Shown: positions 1 through 9,227 of the stretch, one piece after another
Numbering within the stretch: the stretch's first letter is position 1
How the letters are laid out: every line of letters starts with the position of its first letter
Assembly: GCA_019894655.1 (NCBI GenBank)
Contig: JAGXNZ010000021.1
Location: 1-24,217 of the forward strand
Length of the DNA stretch: 24,217 nucleotides
Direction: 5' to 3'
Source of the DNA: Promethearchaeota archaeon
GTDB lineage: Archaea > Asgardarchaeota > Lokiarchaeia > Sigynarchaeales > SOKP01
The notes under the pieces: model-generated
What the model was told of the DNA's origin: nothing
Database searches by the model: none
The model's input: the letters and a program-made list of their open reading frames with translations, nothing else
Translations under genes and position numbers: made by a program

Positions 1-376
1 CTATAACTACATCGCATTCTTCATACACAGACATTGGTAATTTTTGGAGTTTTTCAAAATAAAAATCGACATTCAAAAAAGGATTCATGTCTTTAAGCCT
101 TTCAGCTGCGACTTCTGCTTTAGGACGCCCCTCATCCCCTGGTTTAAATAACATCTGACGGGATAAATTAGATGTTTCAATGGTATCAAGGTCTACTAAA
201 ACTATTTTACCAATACCCATTAGTGCAAAATCCTTTGCAATTTCGCAACCTAAGGCTCCCACACCAACGATCATGACACAACCTCTGGTTAAAATTTCTT
301 GATCCCAACCGTCAATTAATTGTTGGCGGGCGTACATACGGGATTTCTTAATATCTTCTTTGTTTACTGTTGTCAT
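1..376 (-). CDS. E1-like / ThiF-family adenylating enzyme, N-terminal part
   Basis: The gene starts at an ATG (374-376) and runs off the left window edge, so about 125 residues are visible. The N-terminus has the RQxL-type segment (YARQQLIDGW, about residues 15-24) seen before the Rossmann fold in this family. It is followed by the nucleotide-binding motif GVGALGCE and the stretch VDLDTIETSNLSRQ, whose Asp and Asn-x-x-Arg-Gln residues bind ATP in E1, MoeB and ThiF enzymes. Such enzymes adenylate the C-terminal glycine of a ubiquitin-like or sulfur-carrier protein. The wording 'DTIETSNLSRQMLF' is close to eukaryotic E1 (UBA) proteins, which would fit an Asgard ubiquitin-like system, but MoeB/ThiF-type sulfur transfer cannot be excluded because the catalytic Cys and zinc-binding region lie outside the window. 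It is divergent from the subtilase gene; the 77-bp gap holds AT-rich TATA-like sequence. Confidence 0.85.
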   Translation of the reverse strand, partial: MTTVNKEDIKKSRMYARQQLIDGWDQEILTRGCVMIVGVGALGCEIAKDFALMGIGKIVLVDLDTIETSNLSRQMLFKPGDEGRPKAEVAAERLKDMNPFLNVDFYFEKLQKLPMSVYEECDVVI

Positions 377-453
377 TTTAAATATCCCTATATTTTATTA
401 TAATATATATTTATTATCTTTCAAGAAAATTTAAATTCTTTTAGTGTTTCTTT

Positions 454-1986
454 TTGAGAAAACCTTGTTTAATTTTTATCATCTTCATAGCTCTTCCTAT
501 TTCCCAATTTTTTATGATTGGTATTTTCAGATATAATATTTCTTATTCCGTTGATGGACACTTAACGAGTTGGAATGTAGATAATTCGCTTCAAATTTTA
601 CCTAATAACTTAGAAATTAGCACTACATTCAATGCTAGCGATCATATTGGATTAAAAGACATTGATAATGAATATGGATTAACCGGAAATAATATAACTG
701 TTGCTGTAGTAGATACTGGTATTTATGGCAACCATAGTGCCTTTACTAACGATGGTAAGTTAAATTGGACCGATAGGATTATCACGTACGTTGACTTTAT
801 TAATAACCAATCTGGCTATCCACAAGATGATAATGGTCATGGTACATGGACGGCTTCTATTCTGGGTGGTAATTCAAGTGAATATCGGGGTGTCGCACCT
901 GGCATTAAATTTGTCATATTAGATATTTTTGATAGCAGTGGAGAACAAAATACAACAATATTAGAGAATGCAATCAATTGGATTCTTCTTAACAAGGATA
1001 CCTTTAATATAAGAATAGTAAGCATGAGCTTTGGAGCAAAACCTGAAGCAGATAATATTTATCCCATATTATACCTTCAGAACCTTGCGCGAAAGCTTAC
1101 AGAAATAGGAATTTTAGTAATTGCGGCAGCAGGTAATGATGGCAATCCCAATTCAGCCTATGGAGATGGAACAATTAACGCTCCAGCTTCTGATAAAGCA
1201 ATATTTGCGGTTGGTGGTGTGGATTATGACGGTAACATGTATCAGTATAGCGCTAAAGGTCCAACTATTGAGATGACCAAAAAGCCGGATGTATGTGCCC
1301 CTGCAGTTTCGATTTATGGTGCGAACATAGGGTTTTTAGACTCCTACAGCTCTAGATCCGGAACTTCAGGAGCTACACCATTTGTGGCGGGATTAGCTGC
1401 TCTAATGCTTGAAAAGGATGGAACACTAACTCCATCGCAAATAAAAAGCATAATATCACTAACTTCTCTTAAAACTGTAAACCCAAGAGTTTTTCAGGAC
1501 AATGTTCAAGGATGGGGTGTAGTTCAAGGTTACGCTGCTTTAGACGCCTTGGAATTACCCGTTCTAATTAACGATAGTACTGAAATTGGATTTTTTCTGA
1601 ACGAGAATTATAGCGTTTATTGCCTACCTATTAGGCTGACACCTAACCACTATTATTTCGAACTAGTGCAGCTCGGGCTAGCTAAAGCCGAAATGTATTT
1701 GTTTCATAAGAAACCTAACGAGTTTGGGATACCTGCGATGATTTCTAATACAATAAACCTTATAATTCCAGACGGGCAATTAAAAAGATTGGGTGTTTTT
1801 ACGAGCGTTTTTCAAGATTATTTTTTAGTAGTAAAATTGTATAACAATGGATCAGGTAATTTTTTAGTTAGATTGGTTTTCGAATATGGTAATATCCTCT
1901 TTATGGTTTTGTTAGGAATTAATATTGTAGGTTTAGTTTACGCAAGAATATTGTATAAGAGGGTATACAACAGAGATAAAGGCTAA
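454..1986 (+). CDS. Subtilisin-like serine protease (S8), secreted and C-terminally membrane-anchored
   Basis: A 510-residue S8 peptidase. The catalytic triad is visible: Asp87 in VAVVDTGI, His129 in DDNGHGT, Ser305 in SGTSGATPF, with the oxyanion Asn228 in AAAGNDG. The Ser motif reads GTSGATP rather than the common GTSMAxP. Residues 5-22 are a hydrophobic signal or anchor segment. About 60 residues, too short for a classical I9 propeptide, separate it from the catalytic core. After the protease domain (about 60-370) comes a beta-rich region of about 110 residues, then a membrane helix near 480-500 with a basic tail (YKRVYNRDKG). The enzyme therefore probably sits on the outer face of the membrane. 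The start is TTG; the next in-frame ATG (residue 21) would remove the signal segment. The gene ends 10 bp from the stop of the convergent coiled-coil gene. Substrate unknown. Confidence 0.9.
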   Translation: MRKPCLIFIIFIALPISQFFMIGIFRYNISYSVDGHLTSWNVDNSLQILPNNLEISTTFNASDHIGLKDIDNEYGLTGNNITVAVVDTGIYGNHSAFTNDGKLNWTDRIITYVDFINNQSGYPQDDNGHGTWTASILGGNSSEYRGVAPGIKFVILDIFDSSGEQNTTILENAINWILLNKDTFNIRIVSMSFGAKPEADNIYPILYLQNLARKLTEIGILVIAAAGNDGNPNSAYGDGTINAPASDKAIFAVGGVDYDGNMYQYSAKGPTIEMTKKPDVCAPAVSIYGANIGFLDSYSSRSGTSGATPFVAGLAALMLEKDGTLTPSQIKSIISLTSLKTVNPRVFQDNVQGWGVVQGYAALDALELPVLINDSTEIGFFLNENYSVYCLPIRLTPNHYYFELVQLGLAKAEMYLFHKKPNEFGIPAMISNTINLIIPDGQLKRLGVFTSVFQDYFLVVKLYNNGSGNFLVRLVFEYGNILFMVLLGINIVGLVYARILYKRVYNRDKG

Positions 1987-1996
1987 GAAATTAGTA

Positions 1997-4900
1997 TTAT
2001 TTGTTTTTTGATATATCCTTCAGCATTTTCTTTATTTCGTCTGCTTTTTCTTTATCCTCTGCAAGTTTGGCTTCTTTTTTCTTATTGTCTATTGCTTTTT
2101 TCGATTCAGATAATTCGTTTGTTAATTCTTGCTTTAAATTTAATAGGTTTTGCATGTCTTTACGAAATTTCTGTGATTTAGAAACAACAATTTCTCTTCT
2201 CTGCCGAGACTGTAATTTTTCTTTTTCTTTTTTAATTTTAATTAAGTTTGAAACTTCTCCTGATAAAACACTCACTTCTCTTATTGTGCCCTCGATTTCT
2301 AGTTCTTCCTCTTTCTTTTTACGCTCTTCCTTTAACTTTTGTTTTTCTAGTTCTTGGTGAATTTTTTTCATTTTCTGGTTACTTTCTGTTACGTTTTGCT
2401 CGAATTTTCTCGTATTCTCAATCTCTTTCTTAATAAATATAGTTTGTTCGCTCCATCCAATTTCATTAAACTTAGTAATTGCGCGATTAAATTTCGTGTA
2501 AGCAGCCTTAAATTCATATTTAGTTGCTAAATCTTTCCCTTCATCAATAAGCTTCAATCCTTCTTCTTTTATTTTTTCAGCTTGTTTTTGAGTTTCGTAT
2601 AACTTCTTAAATTTTTTTTGTTGTTCTCGTTTTCTAGATTCAGTTTCTATTTGTTGTTTCCTCATCTCTTCGCGAAAAAGGTCGTATTCTTGTTGTCTTT
2701 TAATGTTAGTTTCTTCTTCTGATTTTTTCTTTTCTAAATAATTTTCTTTTTCACGGATTAAATCCTTAACTAATGTGTTTAAATTAGTAATTTCTGGTTC
2801 CCAACCTATTTTTTCAGCCAACAAATTTCTTGCTTGAACATATAAAGATATTGCTTTGTCGTAATCAGGAGTGCTCATTTTAATATATTTTCCTCCATCT
2901 TCCAAAAGAGAATACGCTGCTTCTCTAAATGTCATTTGATCTTGAATAATTCTTTCTCTTTGTTTAGCTGCAATTTGCTGCGCTTTCTTCTTCTCTCTTT
3001 CTTGCCGTCTTCTTTCTTTTAAGATACCTTCCAAATTCCTTTCTTCTTTCAGGCGTTCTAATTCTCTTTTTAATTTTTGCTCTTCTTCTTGTCCTCCTCG
3101 CTTTTTAAGCATTTCAGCTTTTACGATCATAGCGCTAATGGAATCTGTTGGGAAATTTATTTCATTAAGAATTAGCATTGCTTTTCTATAATTCATAATA
3201 GCTGATTCAAAGTTAGAATTGTTAATGTCTAGTTCAGCGCCATCCAAAATATTAAAAGCTTCATCTTTTTTTCGTTCAATAATTGCTTGCGTTAAAATTA
3301 AATTTTCATCTTTAACCTTTTTTATCTTTAAGCGACCTCTTTCTTTGCTGATATCCTCAGCAATTCTCTTTTGAAAATCAATCTCCTCACGCTCTTTTTG
3401 AAGTTTTCGTTCAAGTTCTTTTTGGTTTTGGAGTTCGTACTCCCTTTTCTTCTCTTTAACCTGAGCGATTAATTCTTTAATCGAACTTGTAGGGTAATTA
3501 ATTTCATTTAGCACTAACTCAGCGCTTCTATAATACTCTAACGCATTATCGTAATCTGCACGCTTCATATATATTTCAGCTTTGTCAAATAATTCAAAAG
3601 CAGCTTCTTTGCGTTTCTCCAAATATAATTTAAGGTCTTCTTGTTTCTTAATTCCAATCTGTTTAACTCTCATTTGTTTTTCTGCGTATTTCATGTTATC
3701 AGCAATGGTTTGGAGAAATTGCTTTTCCTTTTCTTGTTTTCTAACTACGTTTTCTAATTCTTGTTGTTTAGTTATATCAGCCTCCCGTTTTTTTTCTTGG
3801 ATTTTTATTATAGTATCTTTTATTGTTTCAGTAGGAAATTGAATTTGAATTAAGATTAGCTCTGCCTTATAATATTTTTCCATAGATTCTTCATACTTCC
3901 CCTCTTCTAATAGTTGTTCTGCTTTATCCATTATGGAAAACGCTTCCAACTTTTTTGTCTCCATCAATTTCTTCATATCTTCTTTTTTAAGAAGCTCGAT
4001 CTTCTTTGATAGCATTTTTTCTCTTTCTTTTTGAAAACTTTCTGTGACTTTTCTCTCAAAATCTCTTTCTTCTTCAACTTGCTTTCGTAATTTTTCTTTA
4101 TCGAGTAATTTCTGGCGCTTCTTTTCGTCCCTTCTAAATTGTAGATTTCGAATTGACTCTTCTAATAATAAAATGTATTTACCCGTCCACCCTATATGCT
4201 TGAGTGAATTGAGGGCATTTTGATATGCTTCAATGGCTTTATTATAATTCTCTTGAGCTAAAAATCCATCAGCATCCTCAATGATTTTGAATGCTTCCTG
4301 CTGGTTTAAAATGTTCTGGGAACTCAATTCCTTTTCTGTTTCTAAAATCTCCCTTTCTTTTTGGATTAATCTTTTTTCTCTTTCTCTTTGGGTTTTAAGA
4401 TTGATAAGAAATTGTCTGTGTTCGGCATCGTCTTTAATTAATTGCTCGAACTCCCTTTGTTTCCTGATTTCCAGTTCCTTCTTTTCAATTTCGATTTTGT
4501 TAATTGTCTGGTTTATAAGCACAATCTCTTCGATCCATTGAATTTGAGCAAAAATTTGATTTACATTTCTATAACTTTCAATTGCTAAATCGAATTCCCC
4601 TAAAGAAAGATAGTTTTGAGCGTCGTCCAAGATTTTAAAGGCTTCTTCCTTTTGCATTTCTCTAAAATTAATTTCGTTTTCGCGTTCTTTTTTAATTATA
4701 TCTCTTTGTTCTAGTTTTTTTCTCTTTACCTTTATATCGTCAATTATTTTTAGTTGAAATTCTCTATCCTCTCTTTCTTTCAAGATAAGAATTTCCGTAT
4801 CTCTTTGCTTTTTGAGATTAGCATCCCGTTTTTTATTTTCGATTTCAATTATTGCGTTCCCTATCCGTTCCATTTCATCATACCATTGAATTTCGGCAAA

Positions 4901-6925
4901 AATACTAGTTACCTGCTGATAGTATTCAATTGTTTTATCAAAATCGCCTTTTTCAAGATAGAAATGAGCATCTTCCAATATCTTAAAAGCTTCATCTTTT
5001 CTCTTCTCTCGATGCATTAATTCCGCTTTGTGATCTCTTAATAAAATTTTCTTCTTTTTTAATCTCTCTCTTTCTAATTGGAGTTGTTTTGATACCTGTT
5101 CCTGAAATTGCTGCTCATTTTTAAATTTCTCTATAGATTTCATCATATCTTTTTGTTTTGTTAACAATTGTTCTCTTTTCCTATTTTCTAATTCTCTTAT
5201 AGAACTTTCTATTAAATGTAATTCGTCGTTCCATTGTATGCTTGCGAAGATATTTCCCGCTTTTTGATAAGCGGCAATTGCGTTATCTAACTCAGTTTTT
5301 CTTATAAAATTATCTGCTTCATCTAAAGCTTTATATGCTTCCGCTTTACGACTTACTCCAAGTTCTCTTTCTTCTCTTTTATCGTATAAAATGCCTTCTC
5401 TCTGCCTTATTTTTTCTCTCTCCTTTGCTAACTCTATTGAGGTGGACTGTTGAAATTCTAGATCAGTTTTTTTGCGTTGTTCTGATTTAGTTTGGTGCTC
5501 TAAATCTTTTTCAATTTTGTTTTCTTCTAGCTTTTTAATACTTAAAATTGTCTCTTCAATTGTAGAAGCATGTGATTTCCAACCTGGCCCTAATTCCCCT
5601 AAATATCCTAGCGCTTCTGTGTACCTATTTACTGCTTTGTTATAATCAGATTCTTCTTTTAGTATTCTATCCGCGTCGTCTAAAATTGTAAACAACTTCT
5701 CCTCTTTCCTTAAATTTTCTTTTCTTTTTTGTTCGTATTCTAATCCTCTCTTATCAAGTTCTCTTGCGGTTTCAATAATTTCATCTTTTTCCTTAAAATA
5801 TATCGTATCTTGTAGGTTTTTTAGCTGATCCTCCCTCTTTTGCCTTAGATTGTTCTCCTCTTCTTCGCGCGCTTGCTTGTTTTCTATGTTTTTGATAAAG
5901 TTGATAACAGGTTGAATGTAAGAATCCCACTCAATGGATTTAAATAATCTAATTGCTTTCTGAAACTCATTAACTGCTAGATCGTATTTCTTCTCTCTTT
6001 CCAATTTTTTACCAAAATCCACAAAATTAAACGCTTCAATTTGTATTCTTTCTTCATCTCTATAGATATTTGTCTTTATCCCTTCGTACTCATCAATTTT
6101 CTCTTTAGTTAATTTTGGTTCTACTTGTTTCTGAGATCTGAATTGCTCGTACTCTTTTTTATCATTTTTTAATTTTTCAATAATGATGGTAATGCTTTTT
6201 GTCTGGTCGTGCCACCCTATAGAATTCAATAATTCTACAGCATTTTCGTAATTCTCGATTGCTTTTTCTAAATTCTTATCGTTTTCAAAAAACTTCGCAT
6301 TATCGATAAACTTAAACGCATTGTTTTGTATTTCTTGCTCTCTCTGTTTCATAGCTTTAAATTTCTTTAATTCTTCAGCTTTTACTGCACTCTTCTTCTC
6401 TCCAAACGCGCTAACAACCTGCGGTTCTATTTCTTTGGGGTAAGTATATTGTTCTTGAGCTTCCCCGATTTTGGCTTTGGTTGATGCTTTTTGGTGTTTT
6501 AAATTTTCTGAAAGTATCATTAGTTTACTTTGTAAACTACCTAATTGAGCTTCTGACCAACCTGTTTGAATTAATATTTTGATTGCTGCTTTATATTGCT
6601 CAATTGCATCTTCCAAAAACCCACCTGTCTCTAATTTTTGAGCTCCATCCAGCAAAGAAAAAGCTTGTTCTTGTAATTGCTCAAGTTGATTTTTTGCGCT
6701 TGTTTGATCATATATTATCTCTTTTTTGGCAAAATCCTTTAATTCTTCGATCCTCGAATAGATATCACTTATTTTATCAATCATAAAGCCACTATTTTTA
6801 AGATAATCTGCTGCTAATTCATAACTCTCCACAGCTTTTTCTAAATTTTTTTCATTCTCAAATTTTTGAGCTAAATTAAGATACTTTAAAGCTTCTTGAG
6901 CAAGTTCTTCATTTCCATCCATCAT
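1997..6925 (-). CDS. Giant protein of 14 TPR-like helical hairpins alternating with coiled coils
   Basis: 1642 residues, no signal peptide or membrane helix, extremely rich in Lys, Glu, Arg and Gln. I count 14 copies of a module of about 55-60 residues with the pattern EAFxIxDxAxxxLxxGxxxxAIExYxxAxxIxxxIxW...I..xI. They begin near residues 11, 87, 202, 297, 411, 529, 645, 761, 877, 993, 1108, 1222, 1335 and 1455. From module 4 on the spacing is 113-120 residues, the gap being a highly charged segment that looks like continuous coiled coil. The C-terminal 190 residues are coiled coil only. Each module resembles a TPR or MIT-like helical hairpin. Residues 1-2 are both Met; a GAGG sequence lies about 10 bases upstream. 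A scaffold or filament-forming cytosolic role is an inference from architecture alone; I recognise no named family. Antisense open frames within it are by-products of composition. Confidence 0.9.
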   Translation of the reverse strand: MMDGNEELAQEALKYLNLAQKFENEKNLEKAVESYELAADYLKNSGFMIDKISDIYSRIEELKDFAKKEIIYDQTSAKNQLEQLQEQAFSLLDGAQKLETGGFLEDAIEQYKAAIKILIQTGWSEAQLGSLQSKLMILSENLKHQKASTKAKIGEAQEQYTYPKEIEPQVVSAFGEKKSAVKAEELKKFKAMKQREQEIQNNAFKFIDNAKFFENDKNLEKAIENYENAVELLNSIGWHDQTKSITIIIEKLKNDKKEYEQFRSQKQVEPKLTKEKIDEYEGIKTNIYRDEERIQIEAFNFVDFGKKLEREKKYDLAVNEFQKAIRLFKSIEWDSYIQPVINFIKNIENKQAREEEENNLRQKREDQLKNLQDTIYFKEKDEIIETARELDKRGLEYEQKRKENLRKEEKLFTILDDADRILKEESDYNKAVNRYTEALGYLGELGPGWKSHASTIEETILSIKKLEENKIEKDLEHQTKSEQRKKTDLEFQQSTSIELAKEREKIRQREGILYDKREERELGVSRKAEAYKALDEADNFIRKTELDNAIAAYQKAGNIFASIQWNDELHLIESSIRELENRKREQLLTKQKDMMKSIEKFKNEQQFQEQVSKQLQLERERLKKKKILLRDHKAELMHREKRKDEAFKILEDAHFYLEKGDFDKTIEYYQQVTSIFAEIQWYDEMERIGNAIIEIENKKRDANLKKQRDTEILILKEREDREFQLKIIDDIKVKRKKLEQRDIIKKERENEINFREMQKEEAFKILDDAQNYLSLGEFDLAIESYRNVNQIFAQIQWIEEIVLINQTINKIEIEKKELEIRKQREFEQLIKDDAEHRQFLINLKTQREREKRLIQKEREILETEKELSSQNILNQQEAFKIIEDADGFLAQENYNKAIEAYQNALNSLKHIGWTGKYILLLEESIRNLQFRRDEKKRQKLLDKEKLRKQVEEERDFERKVTESFQKEREKMLSKKIELLKKEDMKKLMETKKLEAFSIMDKAEQLLEEGKYEESMEKYYKAELILIQIQFPTETIKDTIIKIQEKKREADITKQQELENVVRKQEKEKQFLQTIADNMKYAEKQMRVKQIGIKKQEDLKLYLEKRKEAAFELFDKAEIYMKRADYDNALEYYRSAELVLNEINYPTSSIKELIAQVKEKKREYELQNQKELERKLQKEREEIDFQKRIAEDISKERGRLKIKKVKDENLILTQAIIERKKDEAFNILDGAELDINNSNFESAIMNYRKAMLILNEINFPTDSISAMIVKAEMLKKRGGQEEEQKLKRELERLKEERNLEGILKERRRQEREKKKAQQIAAKQRERIIQDQMTFREAAYSLLEDGGKYIKMSTPDYDKAISLYVQARNLLAEKIGWEPEITNLNTLVKDLIREKENYLEKKKSEEETNIKRQQEYDLFREEMRKQQIETESRKREQQKKFKKLYETQKQAEKIKEEGLKLIDEGKDLATKYEFKAAYTKFNRAITKFNEIGWSEQTIFIKKEIENTRKFEQNVTESNQKMKKIHQELEKQKLKEERKKKEEELEIEGTIREVSVLSGEVSNLIKIKKEKEKLQSRQRREIVVSKSQKFRKDMQNLLNLKQELTNELSESKKAIDNKKKEAKLAEDKEKADEIKKMLKDISKNK

Positions 6926-6974
6926 TATCTAATATCCTCTTTTAATATTTCATAAAAAGTATATGTGAAGCGTG

Positions 6975-7002
6975 AATTTATTGTTAGGTCCTACAATAAA
7001 TT
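6975..7002. promoter_or_regulatory. 28-bp palindrome in divergent promoter region, candidate operator
   Basis: Arms AATTTATTGT (6975-6984) and ACAATAAATT (6993-7002) are perfect 10-bp inverted copies around the spacer TAGGTCCT, which itself holds AGG/CCT arms. It lies 50 bp from the start of the coiled-coil gene and about 100 bp from the start of the corrinoid-activation gene, in the 150-180 bp gap between these divergent genes. The symmetry suggests a dimeric regulator site. A transcript hairpin is possible, but no T-tract follows directly. No known consensus was recognised. Confidence 0.4.
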
Positions 7003-7104
7003 AAACCGATTTATTAATTAAACTTTTTATATTTAGATGATTAACTTTACTATTAAAAACCAACCTTTAAACTCTTTTTGATAAAGTTAAGAAGAGGATT
7101 TATC

Positions 7105-9072
7105 GTGAAAAGTAATAATATGCGGATTACAGTCGATATTGAACCGATCTCGAGAAGGCTCTTCTACAACGAAAATGAAACTTTTTACGAATTACTAGTC
7201 AATTCAGGTATCCGTGTGCGGTCCCTTTGTGGTGGTAACGGAACATGTGGAAAGTGTAAAATCCAGGTTCAAGAAGGAACGATTTTTTTAAATCCTCCCA
7301 CGAACTCTGAAATGAAATTTCTAAAGCAATCGGAGATTAGAGAAAACTGGCGATTGGCTTGTCAATGCAAAGTAAAAAAAACCTTAATTCCGTCAGTTAA
7401 AACACATCAACCACCCCAGTTTAGGATATATCTTCCCAAAGATGTATTAGTCACAGATTTTAAGATATTGACATCGGGAAAATCTAATATAATAAACCTT
7501 AATCCGAATGTTAAGAAAATTTTTGTTGAGGTTAATAAACCAAATTTAGAAAACCCCGTTCCTGATATCGAAAGAATTTTACATTCTCTTTCATCAATTA
7601 AGGGTAATAAAGGAATTTATAATGATGTTTCGTTTGAAATCGATACCATAAGAAAAATTCCCCTAGTTTTAAGAGAAGATCAACATCTTATTTCATTAAC
7701 ATTATACAATAATAACAAATTCATTAACTGCGAATCAGGTAATAAAACCGAAGATTGTTTCGGAATCGCATTTGACATTGGAACTACAACTCTTGTTGGG
7801 TATTTACTCAATTTGCACAATGGAAAAACATATTCAATCGCATCAGCTCTCAATCCACAGACAGCTTACGGGGAGGATGTTGTTTCGCGTATAACATACG
7901 CAAAAGATAATCCCGCAGGTCTTGTAAAATTAAATTCTGTTCTGATAGAATCTTTAAACTCAATAATAGAAGAAACTTGTACTAATGCTAATATTTCGGC
8001 TAATCAAATATATGAAGCAACAGTCGTTGGAAATTCGGTTATGCATCATATTTTCCTCAATATAAACCCTATATTTATAGGTTTAAGTCCTTATGTGCCC
8101 GCACTGAAGAGTGACTTAAACATAAAAGCCAAAGATGTTAATCTTGAGATTTCTAAAAGCGGATATGTTTATTTATTACCGTTAATTGCTGGATTCGTTG
8201 GAGCTGACACAATGGGTGTAATTATTTCATCAGAGATTGATAAAGAACTAGAATTAACGTTAGCGATTGATGTTGGAACAAATGGTGAATTAGTAATAGG
8301 GAATAAGGACGTACTTTTTACGGGATCTTGTGCAGCTGGATCTGCTTTAGAAGGTGCTCATATTAAAAACGGCATGCGCGCCGCAGCAGGAGCTATTGAC
8401 ACTCTAAAAATTGACCCGAGTGATTTTAGTGTTGAGTATACCACCATTAACAACGAAAAACCCATAGGTATTTGTGGTTCTGGTATTATTGATACAGTAG
8501 CTGAAATGTTAAAGTCGAAACTGCTTACCAGAAGCGGTAACTTTAATAAAGAATTGATTAACCATGAGCGTATAGTAAAAGAAGAGAAAAATATTAAATT
8601 TATATTAGTAAATAAAGATGATACCCCAATAAAGAGACACATAACGATTTCACAAAGTGATGTTAGAGAATTACAAATGGCAAAAGGGGCTTTCTTCTCT
8701 GGAGCTCGCTTGATTTTAAACCATTTAAATCGTGTAAACAATTCAGAACTAGAAATTAAACAAATTCTATTAGCTGGAGCATTTGGAAATTACATTAATA
8801 AAAGTAACGCGAAATTTATTGGGATGATTCCTGATATACCTGACGATAAACTTTTTCAAATTGGAAATGCTGCAGGGACTGGAGCGCAAAATTGTTTATT
8901 AAATGTAGATTTAAGAAAGAAAGCTCGAAAATTACAAGAAAAGATACATTATGTCGAAATTGCCATTGAAAAAGATTTTCAAAAGGAATATGCTTCAGCA
9001 ATGTATTTTCCTAACTTAAACATGAATCTATTCCCTAGTCTAAAAGAATATGCGCATATCCCAAAAAGATAA
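7105..9072 (+). CDS. Corrinoid-protein reductive activator (RACE; 2Fe-2S ferredoxin + ASKHA ATPase domain)
   Basis: Proteins of this family (RamA/RACE-like, C-terminal DUF4445) use ATP to return inactive Co(II) corrinoid in methyltransferase systems to Co(I). The N-terminal domain has ferredoxin cysteines Cys42, Cys48, Cys51 and Cys86 (C-x5-C-x2-C-x34-C), typical for a plant-type 2Fe-2S cluster. The ASKHA half shows FDIGTTTLVGY (from about 223), ALNPQTAYGEDVVSRI, AIDVGTNGE (about 387), AGAFGNYI (about 557) and GNAAGTGAQN (about 587). Length (655 residues) is normal. I chose GTG at 7105 because GAGG at 7094-7097 lies 7 bases upstream; the frame is also open to a TTG at 7078, and ATG 7120 is a third option. 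No corrinoid protein or methyltransferase gene lies in the window, so its partner is encoded elsewhere. Confidence 0.88.
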   Translation: MKSNNMRITVDIEPISRRLFYNENETFYELLVNSGIRVRSLCGGNGTCGKCKIQVQEGTIFLNPPTNSEMKFLKQSEIRENWRLACQCKVKKTLIPSVKTHQPPQFRIYLPKDVLVTDFKILTSGKSNIINLNPNVKKIFVEVNKPNLENPVPDIERILHSLSSIKGNKGIYNDVSFEIDTIRKIPLVLREDQHLISLTLYNNNKFINCESGNKTEDCFGIAFDIGTTTLVGYLLNLHNGKTYSIASALNPQTAYGEDVVSRITYAKDNPAGLVKLNSVLIESLNSIIEETCTNANISANQIYEATVVGNSVMHHIFLNINPIFIGLSPYVPALKSDLNIKAKDVNLEISKSGYVYLLPLIAGFVGADTMGVIISSEIDKELELTLAIDVGTNGELVIGNKDVLFTGSCAAGSALEGAHIKNGMRAAAGAIDTLKIDPSDFSVEYTTINNEKPIGICGSGIIDTVAEMLKSKLLTRSGNFNKELINHERIVKEEKNIKFILVNKDDTPIKRHITISQSDVRELQMAKGAFFSGARLILNHLNRVNNSELEIKQILLAGAFGNYINKSNAKFIGMIPDIPDDKLFQIGNAAGTGAQNCLLNVDLRKKARKLQEKIHYVEIAIEKDFQKEYASAMYFPNLNMNLFPSLKEYAHIPKR

Positions 9073-9103
9073 ATTCCTTTAAAATTAAAAGTTGGCCCTT
9101 TAC

Positions 9104-9119
9104 GAGCTAGTAATAGCTC
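9104..9119. repeat. Small perfect hairpin GAGCTA-GTAA-TAGCTC
   Basis: A 6-bp stem with a 4-base loop, 32 bases after the stop of the corrinoid-activation gene. No T-run follows, so it is not a bacterial-type terminator. It may affect the 3' end of the upstream transcript. No other structure is apparent in the 155-bp gap up to 9227. Confidence 0.3.
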
Positions 9120-9196
9120 AGATTATGACTTAGAAAGTATTTTAATTAGTTAGATTAATCTTATAGACCAAAAGCTTTTAATAATGTATTGAATAA

Positions 9197-9204
9197 ATTT
9201 AAAT
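9197..9204 (+). promoter_or_regulatory. TATA box of the HEPN-like gene
   Basis: ATTTAAAT lies 24-31 bases before the ATG at 9228, the spacing of an archaeal TATA box to the transcription start. The transcript would therefore be leaderless or nearly so. No Shine-Dalgarno sequence is present before this ATG, which agrees. Confidence 0.45.
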
Positions 9205-9227
9205 GAAAAATCTCCAGTATTGTAATT

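Noticed and set aside
2001..6786. Several plus-strand frames of 60-120 codons
   Set aside because: They are antisense to the coiled-coil gene; their Ser/Phe/Leu-rich content is what the reverse of Lys/Glu-rich codons gives.
8358..8741. 127-codon minus-strand frame
   Set aside because: Antisense to the ASKHA domain of the corrinoid activator; no promoter or motif.
9091..9130. tRNA-like element after the corrinoid activator
   Set aside because: Only one short hairpin is present; there is no acceptor stem, T-arm or anticodon arm.
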